Positions 8,764-17,452 of a stretch of 64,000 nucleotides of DNA are shown one piece after another. Below the pieces are notes generated by a model. That model was given only the letters and a program-made list of their open reading frames with translations. It did no database searches and was not told the DNA's origin. The DNA is from Undibacterium_A arcticum (GTDB lineage Bacteria; Pseudomonadota; Gammaproteobacteria; Burkholderiales; Burkholderiaceae_D), in assembly GCF_042660705.1 (NCBI RefSeq), contig NZ_JBHSUQ010000001.1, one strand, 5' to 3'. Numbering within the stretch: the first letter of the stretch is position 1; each line of letters begins with the position of its first letter. The position numbers were made by a program, and so were the translations under genes.

Positions 8764-10062
8764 TCAACTGAGCGTGACCCGCGCAAACTTGCGCTTGCCG
8801 ACCTGGACCACCACCGTGCCGGCCTCGACCTTCAGATTCTTGTCGCTGATCACCGCGCCATCGATCCGCACGCCACCCTGCTCCACCATCCGCATTGCGT
8901 CCGAGGTCGACGGGCACAAATTGGCTTGTTTCAATAATTGCGAGATCGGCAGCGGCGCGCCGGCCAGGCTCAGCTCCGGGATGTCGTCCGGGATGCCGCC
9001 CTTGGAACGGTTCACGAAGTCGGCCAGCGCCTCCTCAGCCGCCTTGGCCGAATGAAAGCGCGTGACGATTTCCTGCGCCAGCGCAACCTTGACGTCGCGC
9101 GGGTTCTGGCCGCCAGCGACGGCCGCCTGGTAGCCGGCGATCTCGGCCAGCGAGCGGAATGACAGCAGCTCGTAATAGCGCCACATCATGCTGTCGGAGA
9201 TGCTCATCAGCTTGGCGAACATGGTGTTGGCAGGCTCGGCGATGCCGATGTAATTGTTCTTCGACTTCGACATCTTTTCGACGCCGTCCAGCCCTTCCAG
9301 CAGCGGCATGGTCAGGATGCATTGCGGTTCCTGGCCCCAGTCCTTCTGCAGTTCGCGCCCCACCAGCAGGTTGAATTTCTGGTCGGTGCCGCCCAGTTCG
9401 AGGTCGCTCTTCAACGCCACCGAGTCGTAGCCCTGCATCAGCGGGTACAGGAATTCGTGCACCGAAATCGGGATGCCATCCTTGAAGCGCTTGGAAAAAT
9501 CGTCGCGCTCCATCATCCGCGCCACCGTATATTTGGACGCCAGCTGGATCATGCCGCGCGCGCCCAGCGGGTCCGACCATTCGGAGTTGTAGCGCATTTC
9601 GGTCTTGCTTGGGTCGAGCACCAGGCTGGCCTGGGCAAAATAGCTTTTCGCATTTTCCTCGATCTGCTCGCGCGTCAGCGGCGGCCGCGTGGCGTTGCGA
9701 CCGGACGGGTCGCCGATCATCGAGGTGAAGTCGCCGATCAGGAAAATCGCGATATGGCCCAGATCTTGCAGCTGACGCAGCTTGTTGAGCGCGACAGTGT
9801 GGCCCAGATGCAAGTCCGGCGCGGTCGGATCGAGGCCCAGCTTGATCCGTAGCGGCACGCCGGTTTGCTCCGAGCGCGCCAGTTTTTGTGCAAATTCGGC
9901 TTCGATCAGCAATTCTTCGACGCCGCGCTTGGTGATTTGCAGCGCTTCCTGCACCTTTTCGGACAGTGCAAGCACCCGATTGGGCGCACTCGCAGGCATC
10001 TGTGGTGTGCCGTTTGGCGCGGACGACGGATTGCTGATGGTGTGATCTGGCTGGTGTTTCAT
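8764..10062 (-). CDS. tyrS: Tyrosyl-tRNA synthetase
   Basis: TyrS charges tRNA-Tyr. The class I signatures are present as HLGHT (the HIGH motif) and KMSKSKNN, and a C-terminal S4 RNA-binding domain ends the protein (ADAMRMVEQGGVRIDG, GKRKFARV). At 432 residues it carries about 25 low-complexity residues before the conserved region, so a start further inside cannot be excluded. It is followed closely by dtd. Confidence 0.96.
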   Translation of the reverse strand: MKHQPDHTISNPSSAPNGTPQMPASAPNRVLALSEKVQEALQITKRGVEELLIEAEFAQKLARSEQTGVPLRIKLGLDPTAPDLHLGHTVALNKLRQLQDLGHIAIFLIGDFTSMIGDPSGRNATRPPLTREQIEENAKSYFAQASLVLDPSKTEMRYNSEWSDPLGARGMIQLASKYTVARMMERDDFSKRFKDGIPISVHEFLYPLMQGYDSVALKSDLELGGTDQKFNLLVGRELQKDWGQEPQCILTMPLLEGLDGVEKMSKSKNNYIGIAEPANTMFAKLMSISDSMMWRYYELLSFRSLAEIAGYQAAVAGGQNPRDVKVALAQEIVTRFHSAKAAEEALADFVNRSKGGIPDDIPELSLAGAPLPISQLLKQANLCPSTSDAMRMVEQGGVRIDGAVISDKNLKVEAGTVVVQVGKRKFARVTLS

Positions 10063-10220
10063 AGATGCGGCGAAAGTAAAAATCTTAAAAAAATAGGCTC
10101 GTAACGACCGTTTGGTATAATAATCGGTTCTAAATCTTGCCGCGTGTCAACAAAAACAATAAAAGAAAGCAAAACTGACCAAGACGCCAGATTTTAACTG
10201 ATTGCCTGCAGCTCAGATAA

Positions 10221-11597
10221 ATGCAGCAGATAAATACCTCAGATAAGACCATGCCCCTCGCTCACCATATCAAGCTGTTGTTCGGCTCCTCGCGCAAGAC
10301 CCGCATCGTGTCGTTCTCGGCACTGTTTTGCGGGGTGTGCGCATTTGGCGCCGCCGCCGTGGCGCCGATGGCACCGGATGCGTCCGATCTGCCGGTCCAG
10401 TCGATCGCGCAGGAACTGCGCTTGCCAGACCTGTCCAGCCAGATCGCGGGGCTCGAACAGCGGCCACAAACCTTCACGCACGAAGAACGCGTTCGCCCCG
10501 GCGACACCCTGGCTGCGCTGCTGACCCGGCTAGGCATCGACGATGAGGCCGCCGCCAATTTCATCAAGAGCGACGCCACCGCACGCGGCGTGCTGCAGCT
10601 GAGGGCCGGCAAGCCGGTGCAGGCCGAAACCAATGAAGACGGCCAGCTGCAATGGCTGCGCGCCACCATGATCGACGGCAAGAACGATCCGGTCAAGAAT
10701 ATCGTGATCGAACGCAAGAACCAGACTTTCACCGCTTCCGCGCTGCCGGCCACGATCGAAAAGCGGATCGAAATGCACTCCGGCGTGATCCGCTCATCGC
10801 TGTTCGCCGCCACCGACGCGGCCCAGATCCCGGACACGGTCGCGACGCAGATCGTCGACATGTTCGCCACCGACATCGACTTTGCCGCCGACCTGCAGCG
10901 CGGCGATCGCTTCAACGTGGTCTATGAGAGCTTCTGGCAGAACGGCGAATTTCTCCGCGCCGGCCGCATCCTGGCCGGCGAATTCCATAACGGTGGCGAC
11001 ACCTATCAATCGGTCTGGTTCGACGAGCCGGGCAGCAGCCAGGGCGGCGGTTATTACGGCATTGACGGTAAATCGCTGAAAAAGGCCTTCCTCAAATCGC
11101 CGCTCGAATTCTCGCGGATCTCGTCCGGTTTCTCGATGCGCTTGCATCCGATTCTCGGCCAGTGGAAGCAGCACAAGGGCGTCGATTTCGCCGCCGTCAC
11201 CGGCACCCCGATCCGCGCCTCCGGCGACGGCGCCATCGAGTTCGTCGGCGGCCAGAACGGTTACGGCAATGTCGTGATGATCAAGCACTGGTCGAATTAT
11301 TCGACCGTCTACGCGCACATGAGCCGCTTCGCGGCCGGCATCCGCAAGGGCACGAAAGTGAGCCAGGGCGAAGTGATCGGCTATGTCGGCGCCACCGGCT
11401 GGGCCACCGGCCCGCACCTGCATTACGAATTCCGCGTCAACGATGTGCCGCGCGATCCGCTGTCGGTCGACGTGCCGAATGCGCAATCGCTGGCCGGCGC
11501 CGAGATGCAACGCTTCCACAAGGTGGCGGCCGACATGACACATCGCTTCGCGCTGCTGACGCCGGACGCCAATAACATCAAGCTGGCGCTGAAATAA
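10221..11597 (+). CDS. M23 family murein endopeptidase with LysM-like and OapA-like N-terminal region
   Basis: This 458-residue protein has a single N-terminal membrane or signal segment (about residues 29-50). A central region follows with an ERVRPGDTLAALLTRLGI stretch typical of MepM/OapA-like N-domains. The C-terminal M23 peptidase domain carries the zinc ligands in RLHPILG...HKGVDFAA and HLHYEFRV. Such enzymes cut peptide crosslinks in peptidoglycan in the periplasm. anmK follows after 11 nt, linking wall turnover with recovery of anhydro-MurNAc. Confidence 0.93.
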   Translation: MQQINTSDKTMPLAHHIKLLFGSSRKTRIVSFSALFCGVCAFGAAAVAPMAPDASDLPVQSIAQELRLPDLSSQIAGLEQRPQTFTHEERVRPGDTLAALLTRLGIDDEAAANFIKSDATARGVLQLRAGKPVQAETNEDGQLQWLRATMIDGKNDPVKNIVIERKNQTFTASALPATIEKRIEMHSGVIRSSLFAATDAAQIPDTVATQIVDMFATDIDFAADLQRGDRFNVVYESFWQNGEFLRAGRILAGEFHNGGDTYQSVWFDEPGSSQGGGYYGIDGKSLKKAFLKSPLEFSRISSGFSMRLHPILGQWKQHKGVDFAAVTGTPIRASGDGAIEFVGGQNGYGNVVMIKHWSNYSTVYAHMSRFAAGIRKGTKVSQGEVIGYVGATGWATGPHLHYEFRVNDVPRDPLSVDVPNAQSLAGAEMQRFHKVAADMTHRFALLTPDANNIKLALK

Positions 11598-11608
11598 GCC
11601 GCCACCGG

Positions 11609-12784
11609 TTGACCGACTTGACCTCCGCAACAGAGTCTCCGCTGTATATCGGCCTGATGTCCGGCACCAGTCTGGACGGGGTCGATGGCGTGCTGACCGA
11701 GATTGCCGCCGATTTCTCCGATGGCGCGCTGCACTCCTTGGGCGCGGCCTACGTCCCGTTTCCCGAGTCTTTGCGCAGCGCGCTGATGGCGCTGCAGGCG
11801 CCGGGCGACAATGAAATCGAGCGCGAAGCGGCCTGCGCCAATCAACTGGCGCGCCACTATGCCGACTGCGTCGCGCAATTGCTGGCGCAGAGCGGCACTG
11901 CGCCGCAGCGCGTGCGCGCGATCGGCGTGCACGGCCAGACCATCCGCCATCGACCGGAACTCGGCTGCACCCGCCAGACCAATAATCCGGCGCTGCTGGC
12001 CGAACTGACCGGCATCGACGTGATCGCCGATTTTCGCAGCCGCGACATCGCCGCTGGCGGCCAAGGCGCGCCGCTGGTGCCGGCCTTCCATCAGGCGGTG
12101 TTTGGCCAGGCCGGCACCACTCGCGTGGTCGCCAATATCGGCGGTATCAGCAATATCAGCGTGCTCGATGGCACCACCGCCGACGGCCGTGTGCTCGGCT
12201 TCGATACCGGCCCCGGCAATCTGCTGATGGACGCCTGGATCGCCCAGCATCAACGCTTGGCCTATGACGCCGACGGCGCCTGGGCCGCCGGCGGCAAGGT
12301 AATCCCGGCACTGCTGCACGCGTTGCGCGCGGTACCGTATTTCGAATTGCCGCCACCGAAGAGCACCGGCCGCGACCTGTTCCATCCGACTTGGCTGGCA
12401 GCGCTGCTGCTGCGGTGTTCGGCTTTAACATCGAACGCGGCACCGGCCCCAGCCGATGTACAGGCCACGCTGGCGGCGTTTACTGCCACCACGCTGGCCG
12501 ATGCGATTGCGACCCATGCGCGGCAGGCGGGCGCAGTCTATGTCTGCGGCGGCGGCGCCTACAACGGCCACCTGATGCGGCAACTCGAACTGGCGCTGCA
12601 ACAGCGCAAGCTGACCACGCAAGTCCACTCCACCGCAATCCTTGGCGTTGCGCCTAATCAGGTCGAGGCGCTGGCCTTTGCCTGGCTGGCACATCGTTTC
12701 AGTCAGCGCCAGCCGGGAAATTTACCCGGTGTGACGGGCGCACGCGGGTTGCGGATACTGGGTGCGCTGTATCCGGGAACGTAG
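11609..12784 (+). CDS. anmK: Anhydro-N-acetylmuramic acid kinase
   Basis: AnmK phosphorylates and opens 1,6-anhydro-MurNAc released during peptidoglycan turnover. The amino-terminal LYIGLMSGTSLDGVDGV motif is diagnostic, and FDTGPGNLLMDAW and VCGGGAYNGHLM are further family blocks. The start is TTG at 11609; a second TTG three codons later is equally possible. It directly follows the M23 endopeptidase gene on the same strand, which supports a shared role in murein recycling. Confidence 0.96.
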   Translation: MTDLTSATESPLYIGLMSGTSLDGVDGVLTEIAADFSDGALHSLGAAYVPFPESLRSALMALQAPGDNEIEREAACANQLARHYADCVAQLLAQSGTAPQRVRAIGVHGQTIRHRPELGCTRQTNNPALLAELTGIDVIADFRSRDIAAGGQGAPLVPAFHQAVFGQAGTTRVVANIGGISNISVLDGTTADGRVLGFDTGPGNLLMDAWIAQHQRLAYDADGAWAAGGKVIPALLHALRAVPYFELPPPKSTGRDLFHPTWLAALLLRCSALTSNAAPAPADVQATLAAFTATTLADAIATHARQAGAVYVCGGGAYNGHLMRQLELALQQRKLTTQVHSTAILGVAPNQVEALAFAWLAHRFSQRQPGNLPGVTGARGLRILGALYPGT

Positions 12785-12830
12785 TTTGGACGCATCGATT
12801 CGGACAGAAGCTCGGATTGGCGACGAAAGA

Positions 12831-12937
12831 CACTGGGTCCCCCCTTGCAGGGCGCGTCTGCGCTTGCAAGCGCAGACCGTTACGCAGGCGGACAGCAAAC
12901 TGTCCGAATTCCCTGCTCCACCGTTCGCTGGGACGAC
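12831..12937. repeat. REP palindrome interrupted by P element copy P1
   Basis: The left half of the REP palindrome (CACTGGGTCCC, 12831-12841) and its right half (CGTTCGCTGGGACGAC, 12922-12937) flank an inserted element of about 80 nt at 12842-12921. The insert starts CCCTTGCAGGGC and ends TTCCCTGCTCC. Inside are two hairpins: GTCTGCGCTTG/CAAGCGCAGAC (perfect, no spacer) and GGACAG/CTGTCC. The same element occurs at 30172-30249, 36095-36176, 36755-36836 (inverted) and 46332-46411. Confidence 0.88.
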
Positions 12938-13048
12938 ATCAATGATTTGAGTGCAAGCCAAATTCTTTTCGCGGTAATTTCCCTAGTCTGATCGGCAGAC
13001 CTTCAATTGCGGGTTGCGGGGTTGCTTTTGATCTGATCCGCTTGAGAC

Positions 13049-13243
13049 GCTGCCGTTTGTGCGTGGCAGAAAATGGATCAGAAACGAAAAATGTCTGAGC
13101 CGCAGGCGAGTTGTTTTCGTTTCCCATTTTTTGCCACGCACAAACGGGCACCCGAAGGGCAGCGGCTGTGCGGTCGCCTTTTTTGGCTTACCTTTTTTGG
13201 CGAAGCAAAAAAGGTAAGTGGCCGCCGGGCCACCCCCGGCCAG
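13049..13243 (+). repeat. Structured repeat S, copy S1
   Basis: This is an about 195-nt intergenic element whose second copy is at 25196-25391. A 16-bp perfect stem (arms 13053-13068 and 13132-13147) encloses an AAAATGG/CCATTTT stem and a GAAACGAAAA/TTTTCGTTTC stem. A third hairpin, TTACCTTTTTTG/CAAAAAAGGTAA, lies at about 13189-13217. The ends are GCTGCCGTTTG and GGCCGCCGGGCCACC...CCGGCCAG. Both strands contain open frames, but they are repeat-derived and match no protein I know. Confidence 0.85.
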
Positions 13244-13348
13244 AGCACCAAAAACATGAATCTGGCCTGCGTATCGTCGGTTCGCTGTATCCGAGAATGT
13301 AAGGAGGGCGCATTGATCCAGACAAAGTCCGGAATTGGCGACGAAAGG

Positions 13349-13378
13349 CACTGGGCCCCAGCGTTCGCCGGGGCGGCT
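13349..13378. repeat. REP palindrome copy r4 (variant)
   Basis: This variant reads CACTGGGCCCCAGCG...CGCCGGGGCGGC. It has CCCC/GGGG in place of CCC/GGG, so both arms changed together. It lies between the S1 element and the erpA terminator. Confidence 0.7.
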
Positions 13379-13400
13379 TCAACATAAGCGGAGCAGGAAC

Positions 13401-13426
13401 AAAAAAGGACGCCGCAGCGTCCTTCT
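13401..13426 (-). terminator. Intrinsic terminator of erpA
   Basis: On the minus strand the stem AAGGACGC/GCGTCCTT with a four-base loop is followed by six T residues. It begins about 20 nt after the erpA stop codon. Confidence 0.88.
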
Positions 13427-13444
13427 TGTTTGGGGCGAAAAAAT

Positions 13445-13819
13445 TTACGCCGAGAACGACGAACCGCAACCGCAGGTGGTGGTGGCATTCGGATTCTTGA
13501 TCACGAATTGCGCGCCTTCCAGATCGTCCTTGTAGTCGATTTCCGCGCCGACCAGGTACTGGTAGCTCATCGAATCGATCAGCAGTTGGACGCCGTTCTT
13601 GGTCATCGTGGTATCGTCTTCATTGACGATTTCGTCGAAGGTGAAACCGTACTGGAAGCCGGAACAGCCGCCGCCCTGCACGAATACGCGCAGTTTCAGG
13701 TCGGGATTGCCCTCTTCCTCGATCAGTTGCGCGACTTTCTGCGCGGCACTATCGGAAAACACGATCGGGGACGGGATCACGTCTTGCATTTCGGCTACTG
13801 CGTTCGCTGCTGCGTTCAT
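13445..13819 (-). CDS. erpA: Iron-sulfur cluster insertion protein ErpA
   Basis: This 124-residue A-type carrier delivers iron-sulfur clusters to apoproteins. The three conserved cysteines are visible in GGGCSGFQYGF and in the C-terminal CGCGSSF. A roughly 17-residue N-terminal extension precedes the conserved domain. It is a minus-strand gene with its own terminator directly downstream. Upstream lies the bactofilin gene. Confidence 0.95.
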   Translation of the reverse strand: MNAAANAVAEMQDVIPSPIVFSDSAAQKVAQLIEEEGNPDLKLRVFVQGGGCSGFQYGFTFDEIVNEDDTTMTKNGVQLLIDSMSYQYLVGAEIDYKDDLEGAQFVIKNPNATTTCGCGSSFSA

Positions 13820-13869
13820 TTCGGGCTCCTACCAGACAAACAATACAATCATTATACGCGGTCGCGGAC

Positions 13870-14257
13870 TTACGTACTGGAAGCCGCGAGTTTCAGCACC
13901 AGATCGGCAGCCTGGTCATGGGCCAGCTTGCCGGACACCAGTGCGCCGCCGTGCATTTCCAGGGTTTTGTAATGGACATCACCTATGATGCGGGCTTTCG
14001 GCTGTAATTCAAGCAGTTCGGTCGAATACACGGCGCCAACCACTTCGCCATTGACCACCAGATGCGCGACCCGCACTTCGCCCTCGATCTTCGCATGCTC
14101 GGAAATGACCAGCATGCTGGGCTCGCCTGCTTCGCCGATCACATTCCCCTTGATGTGACCATCGATCCGCAGGCCACCCTTGAAACGCAGATCGCCATTG
14201 ATGGTGGTGGAGATGCCAATCAGGCTGTCGATGGTATTTAGTCTTGCGGCTGAACAT
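13870..14257 (-). pseudogene. Bactofilin family protein, frame disrupted
   Basis: Bactofilins are polymer-forming beta-helical cytoskeletal proteins. An ATG at 14257 with a GGAG ribosome-binding site starts MFSRKTK, the usual bactofilin beginning. The frame is lost at an AAA run (about 14237-14239). The following frame encodes TIDSLIGISTTINGDLRFKGGLRIDGHIKGN, then an intact domain from MIGEAGEPSMLVISE through HGGALVSGKL, ending at 13870. The 388-nt length is two short of a multiple of three, consistent with a two-base loss (or a one-base gain). It sits 21 nt downstream of the coiled-coil protein gene. Confidence 0.82.
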
Positions 14258-14278
14258 TCTGTACTCCTTCGAAAGCAT

Positions 14279-15010
14279 TCATAAATTAGCGGACTGCTGC
14301 GCGCGCAGCTGGCCTTTTTCCATCACGCGGGCCTGAATCATCCTGGCAGTCGCGCCATCGGGCAGCGTCAGCACGCCTTCCAGCCGCTGGTAGTGCTTGA
14401 AGCCGAGCTTGTACTTATCCGGCTCGGTGGATTTCTCATCTGGAAACAGCATCACCAGATTCTTGCCGCCCTGCGTCACCGTCACCGCCAGTTGCAGATT
14501 GCCGGTGAACTCGCGCTCGCCTTTGCCGCCCTGCATCATCAGCAGGCGATAACGCAGCTGATTCGGCGCCACCAGTTCGGCAGTCAGGCGCCGGATCGCG
14601 ATCGCGCCGGGGCCGGCGCCGGCCGGCAACAGTCCTTCAAAAAACGCCAGGTCGTCCTTCAGCTTGGCGTTGTCGGCTTCCAGTGTCCGCGCCTGTTGGG
14701 CCAATTGCTTTTGGGCCGAACGCTCGATGTTCAGATTTGATTCCGAGGTGTTGGCTGCCACCAGCAACTGGTCGCGCTCCTGGGTCAGCTGCGCGACCTG
14801 TTGCTGCAACGCGGCTACCTGCTCCTTGCTGACACCGGGCTTGATGCCAGAAATGCTGCGTCCAAGGTCGTAAGTCCACATAGCCAGCGCGCCGCCCAGT
14901 CCCAGCACCAGCACGATCACCGCAACTTTCAGCGGCCATGACAGATGGCCGCTGATATTCATCCTGGGCGCAACGATCGCGCTGCGCCGCAAACCTGATT
15001 TGCGCTTCAC
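14279..15010 (-). CDS. Membrane-anchored coiled-coil protein (DUF6776-like)
   Basis: This 243-residue protein has one transmembrane helix near residues 27-47 (VAVIVLVLGLGGALAMW). A coiled coil runs to about residue 120 (EQVAALQQQVAQLTQE onward), followed by a globular beta-rich domain. This layout matches the DUF6776 family found next to bactofilin genes in Burkholderiales. I infer an envelope or cell-shape accessory role from the bactofilin neighbour; no biochemical function can be read. Confidence 0.8.
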   Translation of the reverse strand: MKRKSGLRRSAIVAPRMNISGHLSWPLKVAVIVLVLGLGGALAMWTYDLGRSISGIKPGVSKEQVAALQQQVAQLTQERDQLLVAANTSESNLNIERSAQKQLAQQARTLEADNAKLKDDLAFFEGLLPAGAGPGAIAIRRLTAELVAPNQLRYRLLMMQGGKGEREFTGNLQLAVTVTQGGKNLVMLFPDEKSTEPDKYKLGFKHYQRLEGVLTLPDGATARMIQARVMEKGQLRAQQSANL

Positions 15011-15050
15011 CGGCTGACTGCGCCGATGGAGCGCCGCCGCTGTCGGATAC

Positions 15051-16103
15051 TCATGGCATCACCGGCACGTGCAGCAGACCGGTAGTTTCGGCCAGCCCGA
15101 ACATCAAATTCATGCACTGCACCGCCTGACCGGATGCGCCCTTCACCAGATTGTCCTGCACCACCAGCACCACGACATGGTCGCCCGGCTGGCCGTCGAC
15201 CTCAGGCCGATGTACGGCCAGGCGCAGCATGTTCGAGCCGCGGGTCGAGCGGGTTTCCGGATGGCTGCCAAATGGCATCACATCGACGAACGGCTCATCC
15301 TTGTAAGCGTCGACGAACAGGTTTTGCAGTGCCTGGTTGTCGATCTCCTGCGTCAGTCGCGCGTACAGCGTCGAATGCATGCCGCGGATCATCGGCACCA
15401 GGTGTGGCGTAAACAGCAGGCCGATTTTTCTGTGTGCTGTGTTTTTTTGCAGCTGCTCGCGCGTCTCCGGCGAGTGACGATGGCCGGACACGCTATAGGC
15501 CTTGAAGCTGTCGCTGGTTTCGGTGAACAGCAAGCCCATTTCGGCCTTGCGACCGGCACCCGAGACGCCCGACTTGCAGTCGGCAATCAGGTGCGACGCA
15601 TCGATCAGGCCGGCTTTCAGTAACGGATAAAAACCGAGTTGCATGGTGGTCGGATAGCAGCCCGGATTGCCGATCACGCGCGCGCCCTTGATCGCGGCGC
15701 GGTTCAGTTCCGGCAGGCCATACACCGCTTCTTCCAGGATTTGCGGGCAGCTGTGGGCGATGCCATACCATTTGGAAAATTCGGTCACATCCTTCAGGCG
15801 GAAATCAGCCGCCAGATCGATCACCTTGACGCCAGCGGCCAGCAAGTCGGGCGCCTGCGCCATCGCGACGCCGTGCGGGGTGGCGAAAAACACCACGTCG
15901 CAGTCGGTCAACCGGGCTTTTTCGGGCGCCGAAAAAGCCAGCGCGACGCGGCCGCGCAGCGATGGGTACATGTCGGCAACCGGCAAGCCGTCTTCCTTGC
16001 GCGAAGTAATCGCGGTCAGTTCGACCTCAGGGTGGGTCGACAGGATGCGCAGCAGTTCGACACCCGTATACCCGGTGCCGCCAACGATACCGACTTTGAT
16101 CAT
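15051..16103 (-). CDS. argC: N-acetyl-gamma-glutamyl-phosphate reductase
   Basis: ArgC is the NADPH-dependent third step of arginine biosynthesis. The 350-residue protein has the dinucleotide-binding start KVGIVGGTGYTGVELLRIL and the catalytic cysteine in GNPGCYPT (about residue 148). GHRHSPE carries the conserved active-site His region. It follows rpsI on the same strand but a strong terminator lies between them. Confidence 0.96.
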   Translation of the reverse strand: MIKVGIVGGTGYTGVELLRILSTHPEVELTAITSRKEDGLPVADMYPSLRGRVALAFSAPEKARLTDCDVVFFATPHGVAMAQAPDLLAAGVKVIDLAADFRLKDVTEFSKWYGIAHSCPQILEEAVYGLPELNRAAIKGARVIGNPGCYPTTMQLGFYPLLKAGLIDASHLIADCKSGVSGAGRKAEMGLLFTETSDSFKAYSVSGHRHSPETREQLQKNTAHRKIGLLFTPHLVPMIRGMHSTLYARLTQEIDNQALQNLFVDAYKDEPFVDVMPFGSHPETRSTRGSNMLRLAVHRPEVDGQPGDHVVVLVVQDNLVKGASGQAVQCMNLMFGLAETTGLLHVPVMP

Positions 16104-16216
16104 GTTCTTTCCTCTGCGTTGATCGTCATAAACGATTTATTTTACAGGCGATTTGGCCGCCATTTTCTATTGTTGCTGGGCAATGTGGGGCCTTCGTTAC
16201 ATTCGCTTGCACAATA

Positions 16217-16250
16217 GAAAAAGCCGCCGGGCGCAAACCCAGCGGCTTTT
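16217..16250 (-). terminator. Intrinsic terminator after rplM-rpsI
   Basis: On the minus strand AAAAGCCGC plus a GGG/CCC extension pairs with GCGGCTTTT, followed by T residues. It sits about 120 nt after the rpsI stop and separates the ribosomal operon from argC. Confidence 0.85.
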
Positions 16251-16371
16251 GGCACTACTGTTCGGAGCAAGTATTGTGGCTTTAGACGAGGCGCGCTGGC
16301 GCAGACAGTACGTTAGTACGGCAAGCCAGCAGCAACGAAGTATAAAGACACAAGACGCCGCGCCGAAATGA

Positions 16372-16764
16372 TTAGCGCTTGGAGAATTGCTTTGCGCGAC
16401 GTGCCTTGCGCAGACCGACCTTCTTACGCTCGACTTCACGGGCATCGCGGGTGACGAAGCCGGCTTTCGACAGCTCAGGCTTCAGCGTTGCATCGTAGTC
16501 GATCAGCGCACGGGTGATACCGTGACGAACCGCGCCAGCCTGGCCGGATTCGCCGCCGCCGTTGACGTTGACCTTGATGTCGAAACGCTCAAGGTTGTTG
16601 GTCAGTTCCAGCGGTTGACGGATGACCATCAGACCGGTTTCGCGCGAGAAGTATTCGTTCGCGGGCTTGCCGTTGACGATGATTTGGCCAGTGCCGACCT
16701 TGATGAAGACGCGAGCCACTGCACTCTTGCGACGGCCGGTCCCATAATTGTAAATACCGATCAT
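16372..16764 (-). CDS. rpsI: 30S ribosomal protein S9
   Basis: This 130-residue protein is S9, whose basic C-terminal tail contacts P-site tRNA. The beginning (YNYGTGRRKSAVARVF), the GGGESGQAGAVRHGI motif and the RKARRAKQFSKR tail are diagnostic. It lies 9 nt downstream of rplM in the standard rplM-rpsI operon. Confidence 0.98.
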   Translation of the reverse strand: MIGIYNYGTGRRKSAVARVFIKVGTGQIIVNGKPANEYFSRETGLMVIRQPLELTNNLERFDIKVNVNGGGESGQAGAVRHGITRALIDYDATLKPELSKAGFVTRDAREVERKKVGLRKARRAKQFSKR

Positions 16765-16773
16765 GTCTATTCC

Positions 16774-17202
16774 TTAGAGGGCGAGTGCTTTAGGTTGCTG
16801 CGCAGCGTGCGGGTGATTGCCTTCCGCATACACTTTCAGCTTCTTGATCATCGCGTAGCCGAGTGGGCCTTTAGGCAGCATGCCCTTGACCGCTTTCTCG
16901 AGCGCGCGACCTGGAAAACGCTCTTGCATTTTCTTGAAATTGGTCTCATAGATACCGCCTGGATAACCAGTGTGGCGATAGTATGTCTTGTCGGTGGCCT
17001 TGGTGCCGGTCACACGCAGCTTGCCTGCGTTGATGACGACAATGAAGTCGCCCGTGTCGACGTGCGGAGTAAATTCCGGTTTGTGTTTGCCGCGCAGTCG
17101 GAGTGCCACTTCGCTGGCAACACGTCCGAGGACTTTGTCCGTCGCGTCAATCACGAACCACTCGCGCTTGACCTCATGGCCTTTAGCGGAAAATGTTTTC
17201 AT
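16774..17202 (-). CDS. rplM: 50S ribosomal protein L13
   Basis: L13 (142 residues) is an early-assembly large-subunit protein. The signature includes WFVIDATDKVLGRVAS, HVDTGDFIVVINA and the KAVKGMLPKGPLGY segment. It is the first gene of the operon with rpsI and is preceded by a near-consensus sigma70 promoter at 17315-17343. Confidence 0.98.
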   Translation of the reverse strand: MKTFSAKGHEVKREWFVIDATDKVLGRVASEVALRLRGKHKPEFTPHVDTGDFIVVINAGKLRVTGTKATDKTYYRHTGYPGGIYETNFKKMQERFPGRALEKAVKGMLPKGPLGYAMIKKLKVYAEGNHPHAAQQPKALAL

Positions 17203-17314
17203 GTTGACTTCCTAACTAGATTAACTCGCTCAATTGGGTGGTTCCGCTGATCATCGCCATCGCTGACGACGGTGCGGACTCGTCCTTATTTCCTGAGCGA
17301 ACGGAAAACCGGCA

Positions 17315-17343
17315 ATTATATGCTGTTCGGGACCCAGCGTCAA
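17315..17343 (-). promoter_or_regulatory. Sigma70 promoter for rplM-rpsI
   Basis: On the minus strand TTGACG (17338-17343) and TATAAT (17315-17320) are separated by 17 nt, an almost consensus housekeeping promoter. The transcript would start near 17307 and have a leader of about 105 nt before rplM. Part of the L13/S9 autoregulatory leader could lie there, but I see no certain structure. Confidence 0.82.
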
Positions 17344-17371
17344 ACCAGGCGGGAATAGGGACGGCGCTGGC

Positions 17372-17452
17372 AAAAAAAAACCCACCGCTGCGAGGCGCCG
17401 GGCTTGAACCACATTGTCAAGAGGTGGAGGAGGAGACAACCGCTAGGGCTGT
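17372..17452 (-). ncRNA. Putative small RNA with CU-rich region and intrinsic terminator (betaproteobacterial toxic-sRNA-like)
   Basis: The minus strand reads GTCTCCTCCTCC, then CCAC...GTGG closing a loop containing TCTTGACAAT, then GTTCAAGC. A CCCGGCGC...GCGGTGGG stem and nine T residues (17372-17380) end it. A pyrimidine-rich anti-Shine-Dalgarno-like region plus a rho-independent end is typical of trans-acting small RNAs. From memory the layout resembles the Rfam family called Betaproteobacteria toxic small RNA; that assignment needs a covariance-model search. It lies directly upstream of the rplM promoter. The 5' end is not defined by sequence. Confidence 0.5.

Noticed and set aside
13073..13488. 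Several short open frames on both strands in the S repeat
   Set aside because: They are produced by the palindromic repeat and recur, altered, in the second copy with no protein conservation beyond the repeat.
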